Made by a program: the position numbers and the translations under genes
Notes under the pieces: generated by a model
Seen by the model: only the letters and a program-made list of their open reading frames with translations
What the model was told of the DNA's origin: nothing
Database searches by the model: none
Source of the DNA: Bryum argenteum
Taxonomy: Eukaryota > Streptophyta > Bryopsida > Bryales > Bryaceae
Length of the DNA: 64,000 nt
Assembly (NCBI GenBank): GCA_037043015.1
Contig: CM073323.1
Coordinates: 16,501,758-16,565,757 of the forward strand
Direction: 5' to 3'
In this document: in pieces, positions 11,122-21,503 of the stretch
Position numbering within the stretch: position 1 is the first letter of the stretch
Layout: every line of letters begins with the position of its first letter

Positions 11122-12011
11122 CCCCTAACTTTCCTTGAAGCCCGAAATGGGTTTTTGCAATTCCGGGCAGCCCAGATGAAGGGGTTAGAAGTAATATTTT
11201 TGACTAAGAATTTTATTGGGTCCTCCTTATACTGCAAAGTGTATGTGGTAAAATTTGCAAAGTCAAATTCCAATTTTTGAGTCTTCTAGGACGATCCTTG
11301 GGTTGCGAGCCGAGATGGGGCAGCTCAAAAATGTAACTTTTTTGAGTTTTTTTTTTTGAAACATGATCATTACTAAATCACTACTCAAATTTCAAAGTGA
11401 CTCAAGTCAAAAAGTTTACCAATTTTAAAAGGGCAGCCTGCAAAAGAATTTAAAACCAATCTTCGCAATACCCAAAAAAACTTGGGAGACAAACTTTGGA
11501 TGTTATGATCTCTCAAAAGGTAAACATCCAACGGTCAATTTTTTAAAGAGTAATCAGGCATATTCTTAGGTACAAGATCTTACGGTTGGAAGTTTTAATA
11601 AAAGAAAAGAAATTGGTTTACACCCCCACGAGTGCTTAGAGGTAGAGTTTTTTTGGGTATTGCGAAGATTGGTTTCAAATTCTTTTGGAGGCTGCCCTTG
11701 TAAAATTGGCAAACTTTTTGACTTGAGTCACTTTGAAATTTGAGTAGTGATTTAGTAATGATCATGTTTCAAAAAAAAAAAAATCAAAAAAGTTACATTT
11801 TTGAGCTGCCCCATCTCGGCTCGCAACCCAAGGATCGTCCTAGAAGACTCAAAAATTGGAATTTGATTTTGCAAAATTTACCACATACACTTTGCAGTAT
11901 AAGGAGGACCTAATAAAATTCTTAGGCAAAAATATTACTTCTAACCCCTTCATCTAGGCTGCCCGGAATTGCAAAAGCCCATTTCGGGCTTCAAGGAAAG
12001 TTAGGGGTTAA
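11118..12011. mobile_element. 894-bp fold-back element, near-perfect inverted repeat bounded by TTAA
   Basis: Two arms of about 365 bp (11118-11482 and 11645-12011) are inverted copies with only scattered single differences, which I judge by eye as well above 95 percent identity. A loop of about 160 bp separates them. The ends read TTAACCCCTAACTTTCC and its complement. There is no coding capacity. If transcribed it would make a very long hairpin RNA. Diverged relatives of one arm occur at 3990-4400, 8280-8680, 28320-28669, 45720-46130 and 47570-47890. The high arm identity argues for a recent origin or for arm homogenisation. Confidence 0.85.
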
Positions 12012-12640
12012 AGCAAAACTAAAGTTTTCTCTTCTTCTTATTTTTTAACCCAATTAATGTAATGATCAATTGACAATATGGACATGAACCATAGCCAAAA
12101 CTGAAGCTAACGAAATAAAGACCAAGTATTTTTTTATTCATTTTTTCATTTAAAAATAAAATAAAATATTAAATATTCATCTTTTCTTGACCCCAATGAA
12201 TTAATTTGACTGGAATTTGGCATGCAGAAGGCTGCCATCTGCTATGATGTCCCTAAAGAATAGAAAATTAGAGTTTTCGATTACATACATCATCATAGGG
12301 GGGACTAATTGTCGAACTGAGATTGGCTCTTGACTGCATGTAATCAACAAAGCCTAAGCATAGCCATTGCAAGTTGGCAACCCTAACATTGCAATGTTCA
12401 TTTAAAAAAATAAATAAATTACAATTGCATAAGAACAAAATATGGGAAGATCTTTGAGACAAGCCTACAATGTTTACAAAACCCATTCAATAGGGCACAT
12501 GCTATTAGCTCACAAAGGGAATTGACTTATAATGACAAAGACGGTCGTTGAAAGAGAAGGAATTCACTAATTCAAAGAAGTTCTTATGAACTATAGAGTA
12601 TTGTCATCATTTGTCGTAATTGCTTGACAATGCTCTCGCA
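12012..12640. other. AT-rich intergenic sequence
   Basis: Nothing recognisable is seen in this stretch. Confidence 0.4.
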
Positions 12641-12649
12641 AAGAAATTC

Positions 12650-12870
12650 TCCTTCTCTGTTTGTTGAAAATCAACTTTATCTCAAAGAAATCCTCCTTCT
12701 TTGTTTGTTGAAAATCAACTTTATCTCGTAATCTTGTTGTGCCTAGAAAACATTTTCTACTAGTAGCTTTTGGATTGTAGGAAGTCTTCTTGAGCTTCTT
12801 ACGCCATTGTCTTCTGCCTTAGAACCTCATTTGTCCATTGTCTTCTGCCTTAGAACCTCATTTGTCGGTG
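12650..12870. repeat. Two short tandem duplications
   Basis: At about 12640-12730 a unit of roughly 48 bp (containing TTTGTTGAAAATCAAC) occurs twice with few differences. At about 12815-12868 a unit of about 32 bp containing TCTTCTGCCTTAGAACC occurs twice. Both are just upstream of the 24-bp minisatellite. Confidence 0.7.
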
Positions 12871-12959
12871 GCATTTGGACTGACAAAGGCCTACTCAAGC
12901 TTTTTATGTCATCGTCTTTGTTTGTGATTGGTGGAAGTTTGGTTTGGCTCAACCTTATA

Positions 12960-13300
12960 GTTACATAGTTGCTTAGTTGCTCAACCTTCTAGTTGCTTAG
13001 TTGCTCAACCTTCTAGTTGCTTGGTTGCTCAACCTTCTAGTTGCTTAGTTGCTCAACCTTCTAGTTGCTTAGTTGCTCAACCTTCTAGTTGCTTGGTTGC
13101 TCAACCTTCTAGTTGCTTGGTTGCTCAACCTTCTAGTTGCTTAGTTGCCGAGCATTCTAGTTGCTTAGTTGCTCAACCTTCTAGTTGCTTAGTTGCTCAA
13201 CCTTCTAGTTGCTTAGTTGCTCAACCTTCTAATTGCTTGGTCGCTCACCCTTCTAGTTGCTTAGTTGCCGAGCCTTCTAGTTGCTTGGTTGCAAGGTTTG
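12960..13300. repeat. 24-bp minisatellite
   Basis: The unit GTTGCTCAACCTTCTAGTTG(CTTA) is repeated about thirteen times with minor variants (CTTA/CTTG, CTCAACC/CCGAGCATT). Since 24 is divisible by three, one forward frame stays open and would encode VAQPSSCL repeats. There is no sign of a gene around it, so I treat the frame as a by-product. A related single unit recurs near 13425-13470. Confidence 0.85.
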
Positions 13301-13599
13301 ATTGGTGCTTAATTATATTTAAGGAAACTACTTAATATACTTCTTTTTGATAATCTAGATAAGGCTATTAATTACACCTAAAGAAGTATAGATGGCGTCT
13401 TGTTCATGATTAATGGAAGTTTTGTTTGGCTCAACCTTCTAGTGCCTTAGTTGCTTAGCCTTATAGATGCTTGATTGCATGGAATCAATCGGGGTGACAC
13501 CAAACATGAGATTTGCAAGATTCAAGGAAGTATCATGAACTATCTTAAGGATGTATCAGCACAAAGAGCAAGGGCTAGAGTGAGTAAGTTGCGGTATTG

Positions 13600-15870
13600 T
13601 CAAACTAGATGGGCGGCGCCACATAAATAACCTTGATGATGCACCTTGTGCCATTCTTGTTTAATGGATCCTCAAAGCTCTTGAGTTGGGGAATTCCAAC
13701 TTACAACATCTTCTCAAATTTTCCTTATCCGCTTATCAACCCTATACAGCGAGGGGATGGTCTCAAAGTCTAGACTATTTTGTGCTAGCGAAGCACCAAG
13801 CCAAGAAAGGGTCTCATGTTTGGACAAGGGTGACGACGGCTTAGAAGAAAATCCTCCCCCTTTATTAGGGAGGTTAAGCCCTCTAATGTGGAGGAACTGA
13901 AAAGTTGTCATCTTTGGTGGTACCGTGGAATTTATGGCATTGGTCGAGGCCTTTGAAGCTTAGAGCCTTGCAGTTGACTAAGAACGGTTTAATCTATTCC
14001 AAATATATTTTGAACGGAGAGAATTTTGTGTCTTTTGAAAAAGGCAAAACTAGGTATGGCCATGAGCTAGGAGCTTGGAATGAGTTTATTCGCAAGCTTA
14101 TAACTCAATGGAGAAGCATTCGTTCTAACTCCTCCAACCTTACTTTACAATAAGAACGGTCAATTTTCTGAATTTTGCTAGCAACCCTTTTTTGGTTGTT
14201 TTTCAAGCTCATAAAGGTTTTCAACCGCGCGCAGAGATTGGAACTCTTATTATCCCTAAGAATGTTTATAAGTTTTGCTTTAGAACTCCCTCTTACTATT
14301 TAAGGAAAATACCACAAGAAGAGTTGAGCTTCTTTCATCACCTCTTGAGAATCAGAGTTACTTAGTGAAGAGAGGACCTAAGAAGAAGATTACCTACTTG
14401 TTCTATGGGAGAACTGACAAGCTTATTTGGGACCAAAGGCGCTTTGTGTGGAGTAATGGGACGCCTCTAATGGAATTTTCTACAAAGCAAGGGAGGGAGT
14501 TTTTTAGGCAACTCCACCAAATGGAGAATGTTGTTGAGAATTGGTGTGGTGTCCTTTTCGGTAATGGGTGATGGTCTGGTTGGGGTACCCAAAAAGGTTG
14601 TCCCATGAACAATTGCACTCTATGCTGGTGTGACAAACATATCCATTTTTAAACTCTAATAGAATAAGACTTCATTAGATGTGGTTTTAGTTGTCTATAC
14701 TTATAATGTATCAAGAAAAAAAATTAATTGAAGTAATTTTATTTGATTTTTTAGTTGAAAAAGTAAGTCATGTCCCAATAACCTAAAATCCATAGAATCA
14801 AGCAAATGGAATATCAACCAATTTTATTTTAATATGATTTTTGAATATGACCTACATCTTCTTGTATAGAATACAAAATAATTTATTTAATAATAAAAAA
14901 ATTAATTCATTGTGCACTATAATGCCTGCAAATCCCCAAATTCAACACTTTTTCCCTCATCTATGAATGGATCCAAAAAAAATTAAAAATCTAAAAGAAA
15001 ATCTATAGGCATATATACTTTGATTTCAGTGAGGTGCATGATATTTTATTTTCTATTTTAGGGTCTTTTTACTTGATTAAAATGACTAAATTAGACAAAC
15101 TTTGGAGGTTTTCAATAAAAATAACCTAATTAGTGTGTCCAAAAAGTGATACCCCAAGCTTACCATTGCCCTAATCATAGGCTCAAATGGCTCAATTTGT
15201 GGCATAAGCAAAGAATTAGAAAAGAAGCTAGGCTCATTGGGACTATTTGACATAGAGAAATTGCAATCAATGTTTGTAGGGGGAGATTTCAACCTCTTAA
15301 TGACCAACATTGTATAGTGTGCAATGAAGGCAAAAGAGAAACAATCTTGCACAAATTATCGGAATGCTCATCGACGGTCATAGCATGGAAATAGTGTGCG
15401 AAAATCCTTGCTAGACTCTCCCTTGAGGGTACTTAAGGTAGGAACGAGAAAGAGAAGAGCAAATTGAGCCTCAAACCTTAACTGGAAGAGCAAACCGAGC
15501 CTCAAACCTTAACTGGAATGCGAAGAAGTTTTGTGCATGTGAGTAGAATTTGGCTACTCTTTAGAGGGACCATTCTTTAGACTCTATGGCAAGAGAGAAA
15601 TGATGCCACCTTCAATGGCTGTAGTTGTTCCAAAGAAAAGCTTGAGCTATTTTTATGGATGGGTTTGATTGACTATGGGAGAGTGACATGGAGCAAGTCG
15701 CTTAAAGCTTGTGCTAAGTCTTCTAAGAAGAGAAGTGCTTTTATGACAATTTAGAGATAGTTAGTGTGTCAACGGAGTGCTAGCAACTTGGGAAGGAAGC
15801 TATCCTCAATGGCGTTCCTTGGAGTCCTAGTAAGTTCGGACTCATGGGCAAGTGTCTGATACGGGTACCA
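13600..15870 (+). mobile_element. Decayed LINE (non-LTR retrotransposon), 3' half
   Basis: Three protein-like segments in the same order as a plant L1-type ORF2 are seen in different frames. The first is a post-RT segment at 13905-14150 (LRALQLTKNGLIYSKYI, then GAWNEF). The second is a stretch at 14365-14571 (RRFVWSNGTPLMEF). The third is the zinc-binding region at 15307-15397, with CIVC, then ILHKLSEC and the terminal W. It is followed near 15580-15700 by ILWTLWQERND and GLIDYGRVTW, typical of the C-terminal end of plant LINEs. Stops and frame changes are frequent, so it is non-functional. The RT core itself is not clearly present, and the upstream limit is approximate. Confidence 0.65.
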
Positions 15871-17260
15871 AAAAGGACTGTCTTACTAAAACACTGTCAT
15901 TTTATGTTTCACTTATTGTGTGCTAGAAATTACACTTTTTCAATTCGCATGTATTCAATGATGGATTCATGAGAAACTTGTAATACTCCATGCAAAATTG
16001 CATTGAGCAAGAAAAATCGAACAATTTTCATATTCCTTTTCATTCCTTTAGTTTTCAAAAAGGAATCTGTCTTAATTCCTTTTTGAGACAAAAGGAACAA
16101 TCCGGAATATCAATTTAAAGCAAAGTAGGTGACGAAGAAGAAATTTAGTTAAAACAAGATTAGAGTTATATCTATGTGTAATCTTAAATCCAGATTTGAT
16201 GTTTTACTATATTTCCTTAATTATGAGAACTTTCAAAAATCAGCTATTTTTACACAACCTAAAAGGACTATGATTTCATATTATCAATGTCTTGAAACTA
16301 TATGAAATGCTCAAATATAAACTTAATAAAATGCATGAATATTTGTTTCAATATAAAATCTTAAATTCATAGTCATTTTGCTACTATGATGTGAACAAGT
16401 GCTGAATATGATAAATTAGGAAAATATTCAATTTTTGAGTATTTTCCAATATTTTTTTCATTTCCAATATTTTTTTCATTTCCAAAAGGACATTTTTCTA
16501 AAGTCCGGACAGTCCGGAAAAGGATACCCTGATTGGACACTTGCCCTCATATCCCTTTTGGTAGGGTTACTATACTTTTTTTTTTCTTTTTTTCTTAACC
16601 CAACACTTGTACAGCTAGCTCGGACATGAGGGAGAAAGCTCTTGTATTCTATCTCTGTCATTAAAGGTTTCCCTTTATTTGAGTTTAAAAAAAACAACAA
16701 AAAAACATAACATTTGTGTTAAGACATCCAAACAAAGATAGGTTCAACAAATGCTTTATTTGATGACATAGTACTTGAAATAGGTTCACTGTGAAGATCT
16801 GCTTGTAGGGACAAAAATTACAGTCTTGACCAAAGCATGCATATGATGATAGAAAGATGCCGCTCGAGGGATTTCCTTGTCGAAATGTAGGATGGATTTA
16901 GAAATGTAAGCGGAAGCTCCACGAGAATTAAGTCATTCCGGGTGGCTCATGTCAGAGGGGCTACAAGTGCAAAGCTGCAACAAGCTGACATGATACGAGC
17001 TAAAACTCGAGTAAGATCGAAGGGAGATGCGGAGGGCGAAGAACAATTCAGTGTGGGAGATCCGTAGAATGCAAGATGCGTGAAACTTCGGCAAAAACGT
17101 CCAGCCTGCGGGGTGCGGGACGGGATAAGGGGCGTTAATGAAGTTTGTTTGTAGTGACGTTTTGATTTGAGCTAATGAAAGATAAGGCGAGTTAATGCGG
17201 GGTTGCAAGAGTTTTGTACTCATGCACTTTTCGAGGTAATGAATGCTGCCACTATCCTGA
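15871..17260. other. Intergenic sequence turning GC-rich towards MYB1
   Basis: 15871-16700 is AT-rich with two adjacent copies of TTCCAATATTTTTTTCAT near 16445-16480. From about 16850 the composition becomes GC-richer and continues into the MYB1 upstream region. Long open frames on both strands at 16933-17523 overlap one another and contain no recognisable domain, so they are probably composition effects. Confidence 0.4.
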
Positions 17261-17289
17261 GGGAGAGAGGGAGGGAGGGAGGGAGGGAG
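17261..17289 (+). other. G-tract run with G-quadruplex potential upstream of MYB1
   Basis: Five or more GGG tracts separated by single As (GGGAGGGAGGGAGGG) lie about 1.1 kb upstream of the MYB1 start codon. The pattern satisfies the usual G3+ short-loop rule for a quadruplex. Function is unknown. It may simply be a GGGA microsatellite. Confidence 0.5.
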
Positions 17290-17479
17290 CCATGCGCCAT
17301 GGGCCCTGATGGCAAGTGCCCGGTGGAGCTGCAAGCAGAGGCTGGGTTTTGGTGCAAGTCACCATGTGCAGGGGCCTCGCAATCTGCGGGAACTACAAGG
17401 TGCAGACACGGCGTTTGCCAAATCGGGCGCTTCAAAAAGGCCGAGCCGGGATTCCAGCGCGGAAGCTGCTCTAGATTAA

Positions 17480-17982
17480 GGGCCGCTTTACACCTAGGGG
17501 ACGGGCCAATTCAGCCCGTTTGAGGGCTGAAATCCTCACTCGTGATTGGCCGAAAGGCAAAAATCGGGCCCAACCCCCTTACACCTAGAGGCCGGGCCAA
17601 TTTGGTGTCAGAATTTTTTTAATCAAGAAATGCAAGTTCTGACATGGCCCGAGCTCGGTGAATTGGGTGCACCGAGAATGGAAGGCCAATTCTTGGCCTG
17701 GGGGCCAATGTCAGATTTGTCTAAAAAAACCTTTTTTTTTTTAAACATTTTTTTTTCACCAAATCAAATCCGTCCGTTTTTTGAGAAGTGCTGATTTTTT
17801 TTGGACTTTATTGAATTGGCCTGGCTTCTTGGCCCGAAGGCCATTACATATAGGAAAATCGGCCCCCATTCTAATCATATTATAATGAGGACTTGAGGCC
17901 GGCCCCAACCCAAAAATGGGCTGAAATTTCAAGCAATTGGCCCCAAGAAAACTTGGCCCGGCCCCTAGGTGTAAATCGGCCC
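17480..17982. mobile_element. Tourist-like MITE (PIF/Harbinger type) in the MYB1 upstream region
   Basis: The element is 503 bp. The left end GGGCCGCTTTACACCTAGGG is matched by the complement at 17950-17982, with about 30 bp of inverted repeat and a few mismatches. A 3-bp TAA duplication flanks it (17477-17479 and 17983-17985). TAA/TTA duplications and GGGCC-type ends are typical of PIF/Harbinger MITEs. A partial extra copy of the end lies inside at about 17572-17600. It is AT-poor in the arms and non-coding. It ends about 445 bp before the MYB1 ATG and may carry regulatory sequence. Confidence 0.8.
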
Positions 17983-18204
17983 TAAGTCGCGCTGCGATGA
18001 TGACGAAGTTGCGCCCGCCAGTAGCAGCCTTCACCCCCCTGTGGGCCTCGCGCGCGTCCCGGGCGCTCCTCTACTCGTACCTTGGCTTCCGGGTCGATTG
18101 CCGGATGGGCCCTGCCCGCATCTATCTGTCAGACACCATCTACGGACCCGATCGTCCCGTCTGCAGGTGCATGGCAGCAGAGTTGACCTCGGACGCTCGT
18201 TAAT

Positions 18205-18225
18205 GCCTCCATATTTATACCCTCA
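18205..18225 (+). promoter_or_regulatory. Candidate MYB1 TATA box
   Basis: ATATTTATACCC at 18211-18222 lies about 215 bp upstream of the ATG, in a GC-rich context, at a plausible distance for a core promoter. A second AT-rich candidate (TTATATTTATACATATAC) lies near 18343-18360, closer to the ATG. The sequence alone does not decide between them. Confidence 0.4.
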
Positions 18226-18426
18226 TCACTGCAACCTTTCTTCCCAGCTTGATTCCGTCCAGTCTCTCCGTTCACAACCCGGTGCGCTCTATCATAGTAC
18301 CCACCCCCTCACACCTAAAGGTGCATCGAACTCATATAATCGTTTATATTTATACATATACACATAAAGTCCTTTTAGTTTTTCAGAGATTGTCGTCTCT
18401 GTTCTAGTGTGTCTGTCTCCGTCGAC

Positions 18427-19884
18427 ATGACGAGGCCTCCGACCTCCTCATGCAGTTCTGATGAGCGAGATGGGTTGAAGAAGGGGCCTTGGACGCCGGA
18501 TGAGGATCAGAAGCTGGTTGCTTACATTCAAGAGCACGGTCACGGGAGCTGGCGCTCTCTACCTCTCAATGCTGGCAAGTCTTGGACCTTATCGATCTCG
18601 GACGTGCGTATGTATGTATGTTTCGTGGGTTCACGGGTCTGACTGAGTGAGCATTGTTCAATGGCAGGTCTTCAGCGGTGTGGGAAGAGCTGTCGATTGA
18701 GGTGGACGAACTACCTGCGGCCGGACATCAAGCGGGGTCGATTCTCGCAGGAGGAGGATCAGATGATTGTGCACCTCCATGCAATTCTTGGCAACAGGTA
18801 ACAACCCGCTGCTGATACGGTTCGTATTCTGGTGTCTGAGTGGAATGGGCGGAGTCTGAACGTAGGACTTTTGGGTTTCTGCAGATGGTCAGCCATAGCC
18901 AGTCACATTCCGCGCCGGACTGACAACGAGATCAAAAACTACTGGAACACGCACTTAAAGAAGCGTCTGGTGCAAATGGGAATCGACCCGGTAACACACA
19001 AAGCCACGAACGCAGACGAGCTCGACGTTCTGGACGGTCTTCTCCCGGGACTGCGGCCCGTGGTATCATCCAATCTCACACACATGTCGCAATGGGAGAA
19101 CGCGCGCGCCGAAGCTGAGGCTCGTCTGTCTCGACAGTCGTCACTTACGTCCGAGTACCCAAAGGTAGCGCAGTCTACTGCTTTCATGAGCTCCTGGAAG
19201 ACTGAGGTAGCGGAGGCGCTTCGTCCCAACTTCGGCGTCGTGGAAGTCGAGAAATCCCCTGTGAATTTGCAGACGTTTCTGCAGGAGTGGGACTCATCCC
19301 TGCAACCCCACTTGCAAGGATTCTCGGGGTACGATTCGCCCATCGACGTTCCGGATTTAAGCTCCGGGACTAGCTCGGAGGTCATGTCACCTTGCGACAC
19401 TCCGCAGCCCTGCTACAACTACACATTGCCGTCGTCAGCTCAGATCACTGAGCGTCTTTTGGCTTCTCGAACTTGCAACAGCGACATGTTTTGCTTGCAG
19501 CAATCCGACAGCCCGGCATCCAACTACAATTTTCCTGGAGATTCCACTCATCATCATCATCATCAATTCTCCCCGACGAGTACTCTCCATGGTCCAGACT
19601 CTGCTTACAGCAACCCCAACGGCGTGAGTAGCGACACCGACGACCTGTTCGCATTGAACGAGCGAGCAAGCTTCAAGATGTTCCCACCTTCAGTTCCACC
19701 TTTTTGGTCTCGGCAGCAAGTAGCGATGAACAACGCTCTCCAACCCGAGCTTTCTTACTTTTTCCCCGAACAGCAGCAACAACAGCTTCCGAAACCAGCT
19801 TCGAGCTTCAATGTTGCCCCGCCACCCATGCTCAACGGAGTGCCGAACAACATCCCAATCCCTCAGTTTGAGTTTTTGTGCTGA
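18427..19884 (+). CDS. R2R3-MYB transcription factor, MIXTA-like subgroup 9 (MYB1)
   Basis: This is a nuclear DNA-binding regulator. Three exons, 18427-18574, 18668-18797 and 18885-19884, give a 425-residue protein. The intron positions (phase 1 in R2, phase 2 after GNR in R3) are those of most plant R2R3-MYBs. R2 has the three tryptophans (GPW, GSW, LRW). R3 begins with F in place of the first W, then W and W, with [19 protein letters not shown] and [11 protein letters not shown]. After it comes [16 protein letters not shown], the AQW-type motif of subgroup 9 (MIXTA/MYB106/MYB16), whose members control epidermal cell outgrowth and cuticle. The bHLH-binding signature in R3 is absent. The tail is rich in Ser, Gln and His (HHHHHH at about residue 270). 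The ATG at 18427 is the first in frame. The first intron starts with GC, not GT. It looks intact. Confidence 0.9.
18575..18667 (+). other. GC-AG first intron of MYB1
   Basis: Alignment of the reading frame with the paralogue (NAG|LQRCG here, NAG|LLRCG in MYB2) places the exon end after GCTG. The intron therefore begins GCAAGT and ends GGCAG. Apart from the GC, the donor fits the strong consensus that GC introns usually carry. The next GT downstream (near 18604) would add residues that break the conserved R2 repeat. MYB2 has a normal GT donor (GTACAT) at the same position. Confidence 0.75.
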
Positions 19885-21207
19885 AGTGTGTGAATGCCGT
19901 GACGATTGTGTGATCCTTTTTTTCTGGCTTCTTTTTTGGCTACCCATTGCATCCCATGAGGAGATGGACAGTCTTCCATTCTGACGGCGATTGAGGTTAC
20001 ACATGCTTTCAAATTCTGATCCGCGTTTGGAACTCAAGTAGATTCACTTAGCTAGTGCGTTGATTGAGAGCTGCGACGGTCGAATGTGCAGCAGAACAGA
20101 CCCCAAGTTTTGTAGATAGTTGAGAGACAGAGCAGAGTGGACTGTTAAATTTTTTTTATGAGTGATGCTCCCTTACCCGGAGCTGCAACCCATTTGTATC
20201 ATGATCATCATTATTTTCAACAGCTTTTCTCGAGTCAATTTCCTGAATCCAACTTTTCCATCATTCTATCTCTGTATGCTACCATGATTCTCTCTGTGCC
20301 CAGTCCCAGTTTTCACGTGTATCGATCAAGCACAGAATGTGAACATGTGCACATTAATACGGAATGGATCATCTGCTGGATCGGAGGTAGCTCGAATGTG
20401 TTAAAGAACTAAGTTCCAAGATGCCGCTCGATTCCCCACTTGTGAGGTCCACTATCTCGATCAAGTGGCGAGATCGAACCGACTGTGGGTAAAAAGGCAA
20501 TGACCATGATGAGATTTTTAACCTGATTCTGCGACACTGCGGCAATAATTTGCCAACTTTTACTCATTCCCGTCGACCGCCCATTTGTACTGCAAAGCTG
20601 CAGGATACTCAAACAATCGGCATCACTTGAAACCTGGCTGATTTCTGATGAGTAATGACGATGCACTCAAGCTTGTCCATGTGGAGATTGCATGTTATGT
20701 ATTGTACATCCGAGTATCTGACTTAGCAAGACATGGGACACGATACTCTCATGTCCCGTGTGTGCCATTACTGTTGTATCGACGACGTATTGTTGCCGGT
20801 TGATTCGAACGAGGTCCTTTCTCCTTTTTCGTTTATTCTTACTTCACTTTTCAAACTGGCTGCCGAATGCAACTTGCAAGCGCCGAAGGTTCGAAGTTAA
20901 GCAGCTTTTCCTCTATCTGATTTGGGTACGTTTCTACCGTCGTGCGGTAGGTCAACATCATCCGTAGCAATACTACACTTCTATCCATGTAACTTACAAG
21001 AAAACAAACCTACGTCATTAACATATTTATGGCCATTTACCCTAATCATGATTAAGGCTTGTTCAAACTACGGTGGAACACGCAATAGGTCACAAAAAGG
21101 TAGGAGAAAACATGATGAGTTGAAAGCATTAAGACTTAGTTGGCATAATTGGTTGAAATTGAGATCTATAAAGATCACTTGGTTTCTTCCTCCAAAGTGT
21201 AAACTAG
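19885..21207. other. MYB1 downstream region and intergenic sequence
   Basis: This holds the 3' flank of MYB1 and then unassigned sequence. The open frames here (for example 20158-20412 plus, 20409-20666 minus) show no domains. No clear polyadenylation signal stands out. No repeat with defined ends was found. Confidence 0.4.
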
Positions 21208-21498
21208 ACTTTATACACAGGCTAGGGCCGGCCGGAGAGCGGGCCGGACTCAACGGTTAGAGTTCGGGCCCAAGTTGGGAAGTTCGGGCTAGGGTAAACC
21301 TTGTCCCAATTGCATCACTTGGGCCCAAACATTTTGGCACCACCATAGTGCCACGTAGGATGCCACATAGGATAAATTGAAGTTTCAGTCGGGCCCTACT
21401 ATAAAGCCCTTGGGCCTGATTTGAAAGAATTGAGCCATCCTATTGGTTGAAATTTGAAGAATTCGGGCCGGCCCTCAATCCAGCCCCAAGTATAAAGT
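21208..21498. mobile_element. Short MITE with GGGCCGGCC ends
   Basis: The element is about 291 bp. The left end ACTTTATAC followed by GGCTAGGGCCGGCC is mirrored at the right end by GGGCCGGCC then GTATAAAGT. The interior is rich in the word GGGCC in both orientations. The right end resembles the CTTTACAC-CTAGGGG ends of the Tourist-like element at 17480, so it may be a distant member of that group. The target duplication is not clear. It is non-coding. Confidence 0.55.
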
Positions 21499-21503
21499 GG
21501 GTA

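Noticed and set aside
13021-13335. Open frame with VAQPSSCL repeats
   Set aside because: It is the minisatellite in one frame, with no promoter, domain or conserved flank.
16933-17523. Overlapping open frames of 106-133 codons on both strands
   Set aside because: GC-rich upstream DNA of MYB1 gives chance open frames. They overlap each other and show no domain.
18939-19400. 153-codon open frame on the minus strand inside MYB1 exon 3
   Set aside because: It is the antisense shadow of a well-supported exon.
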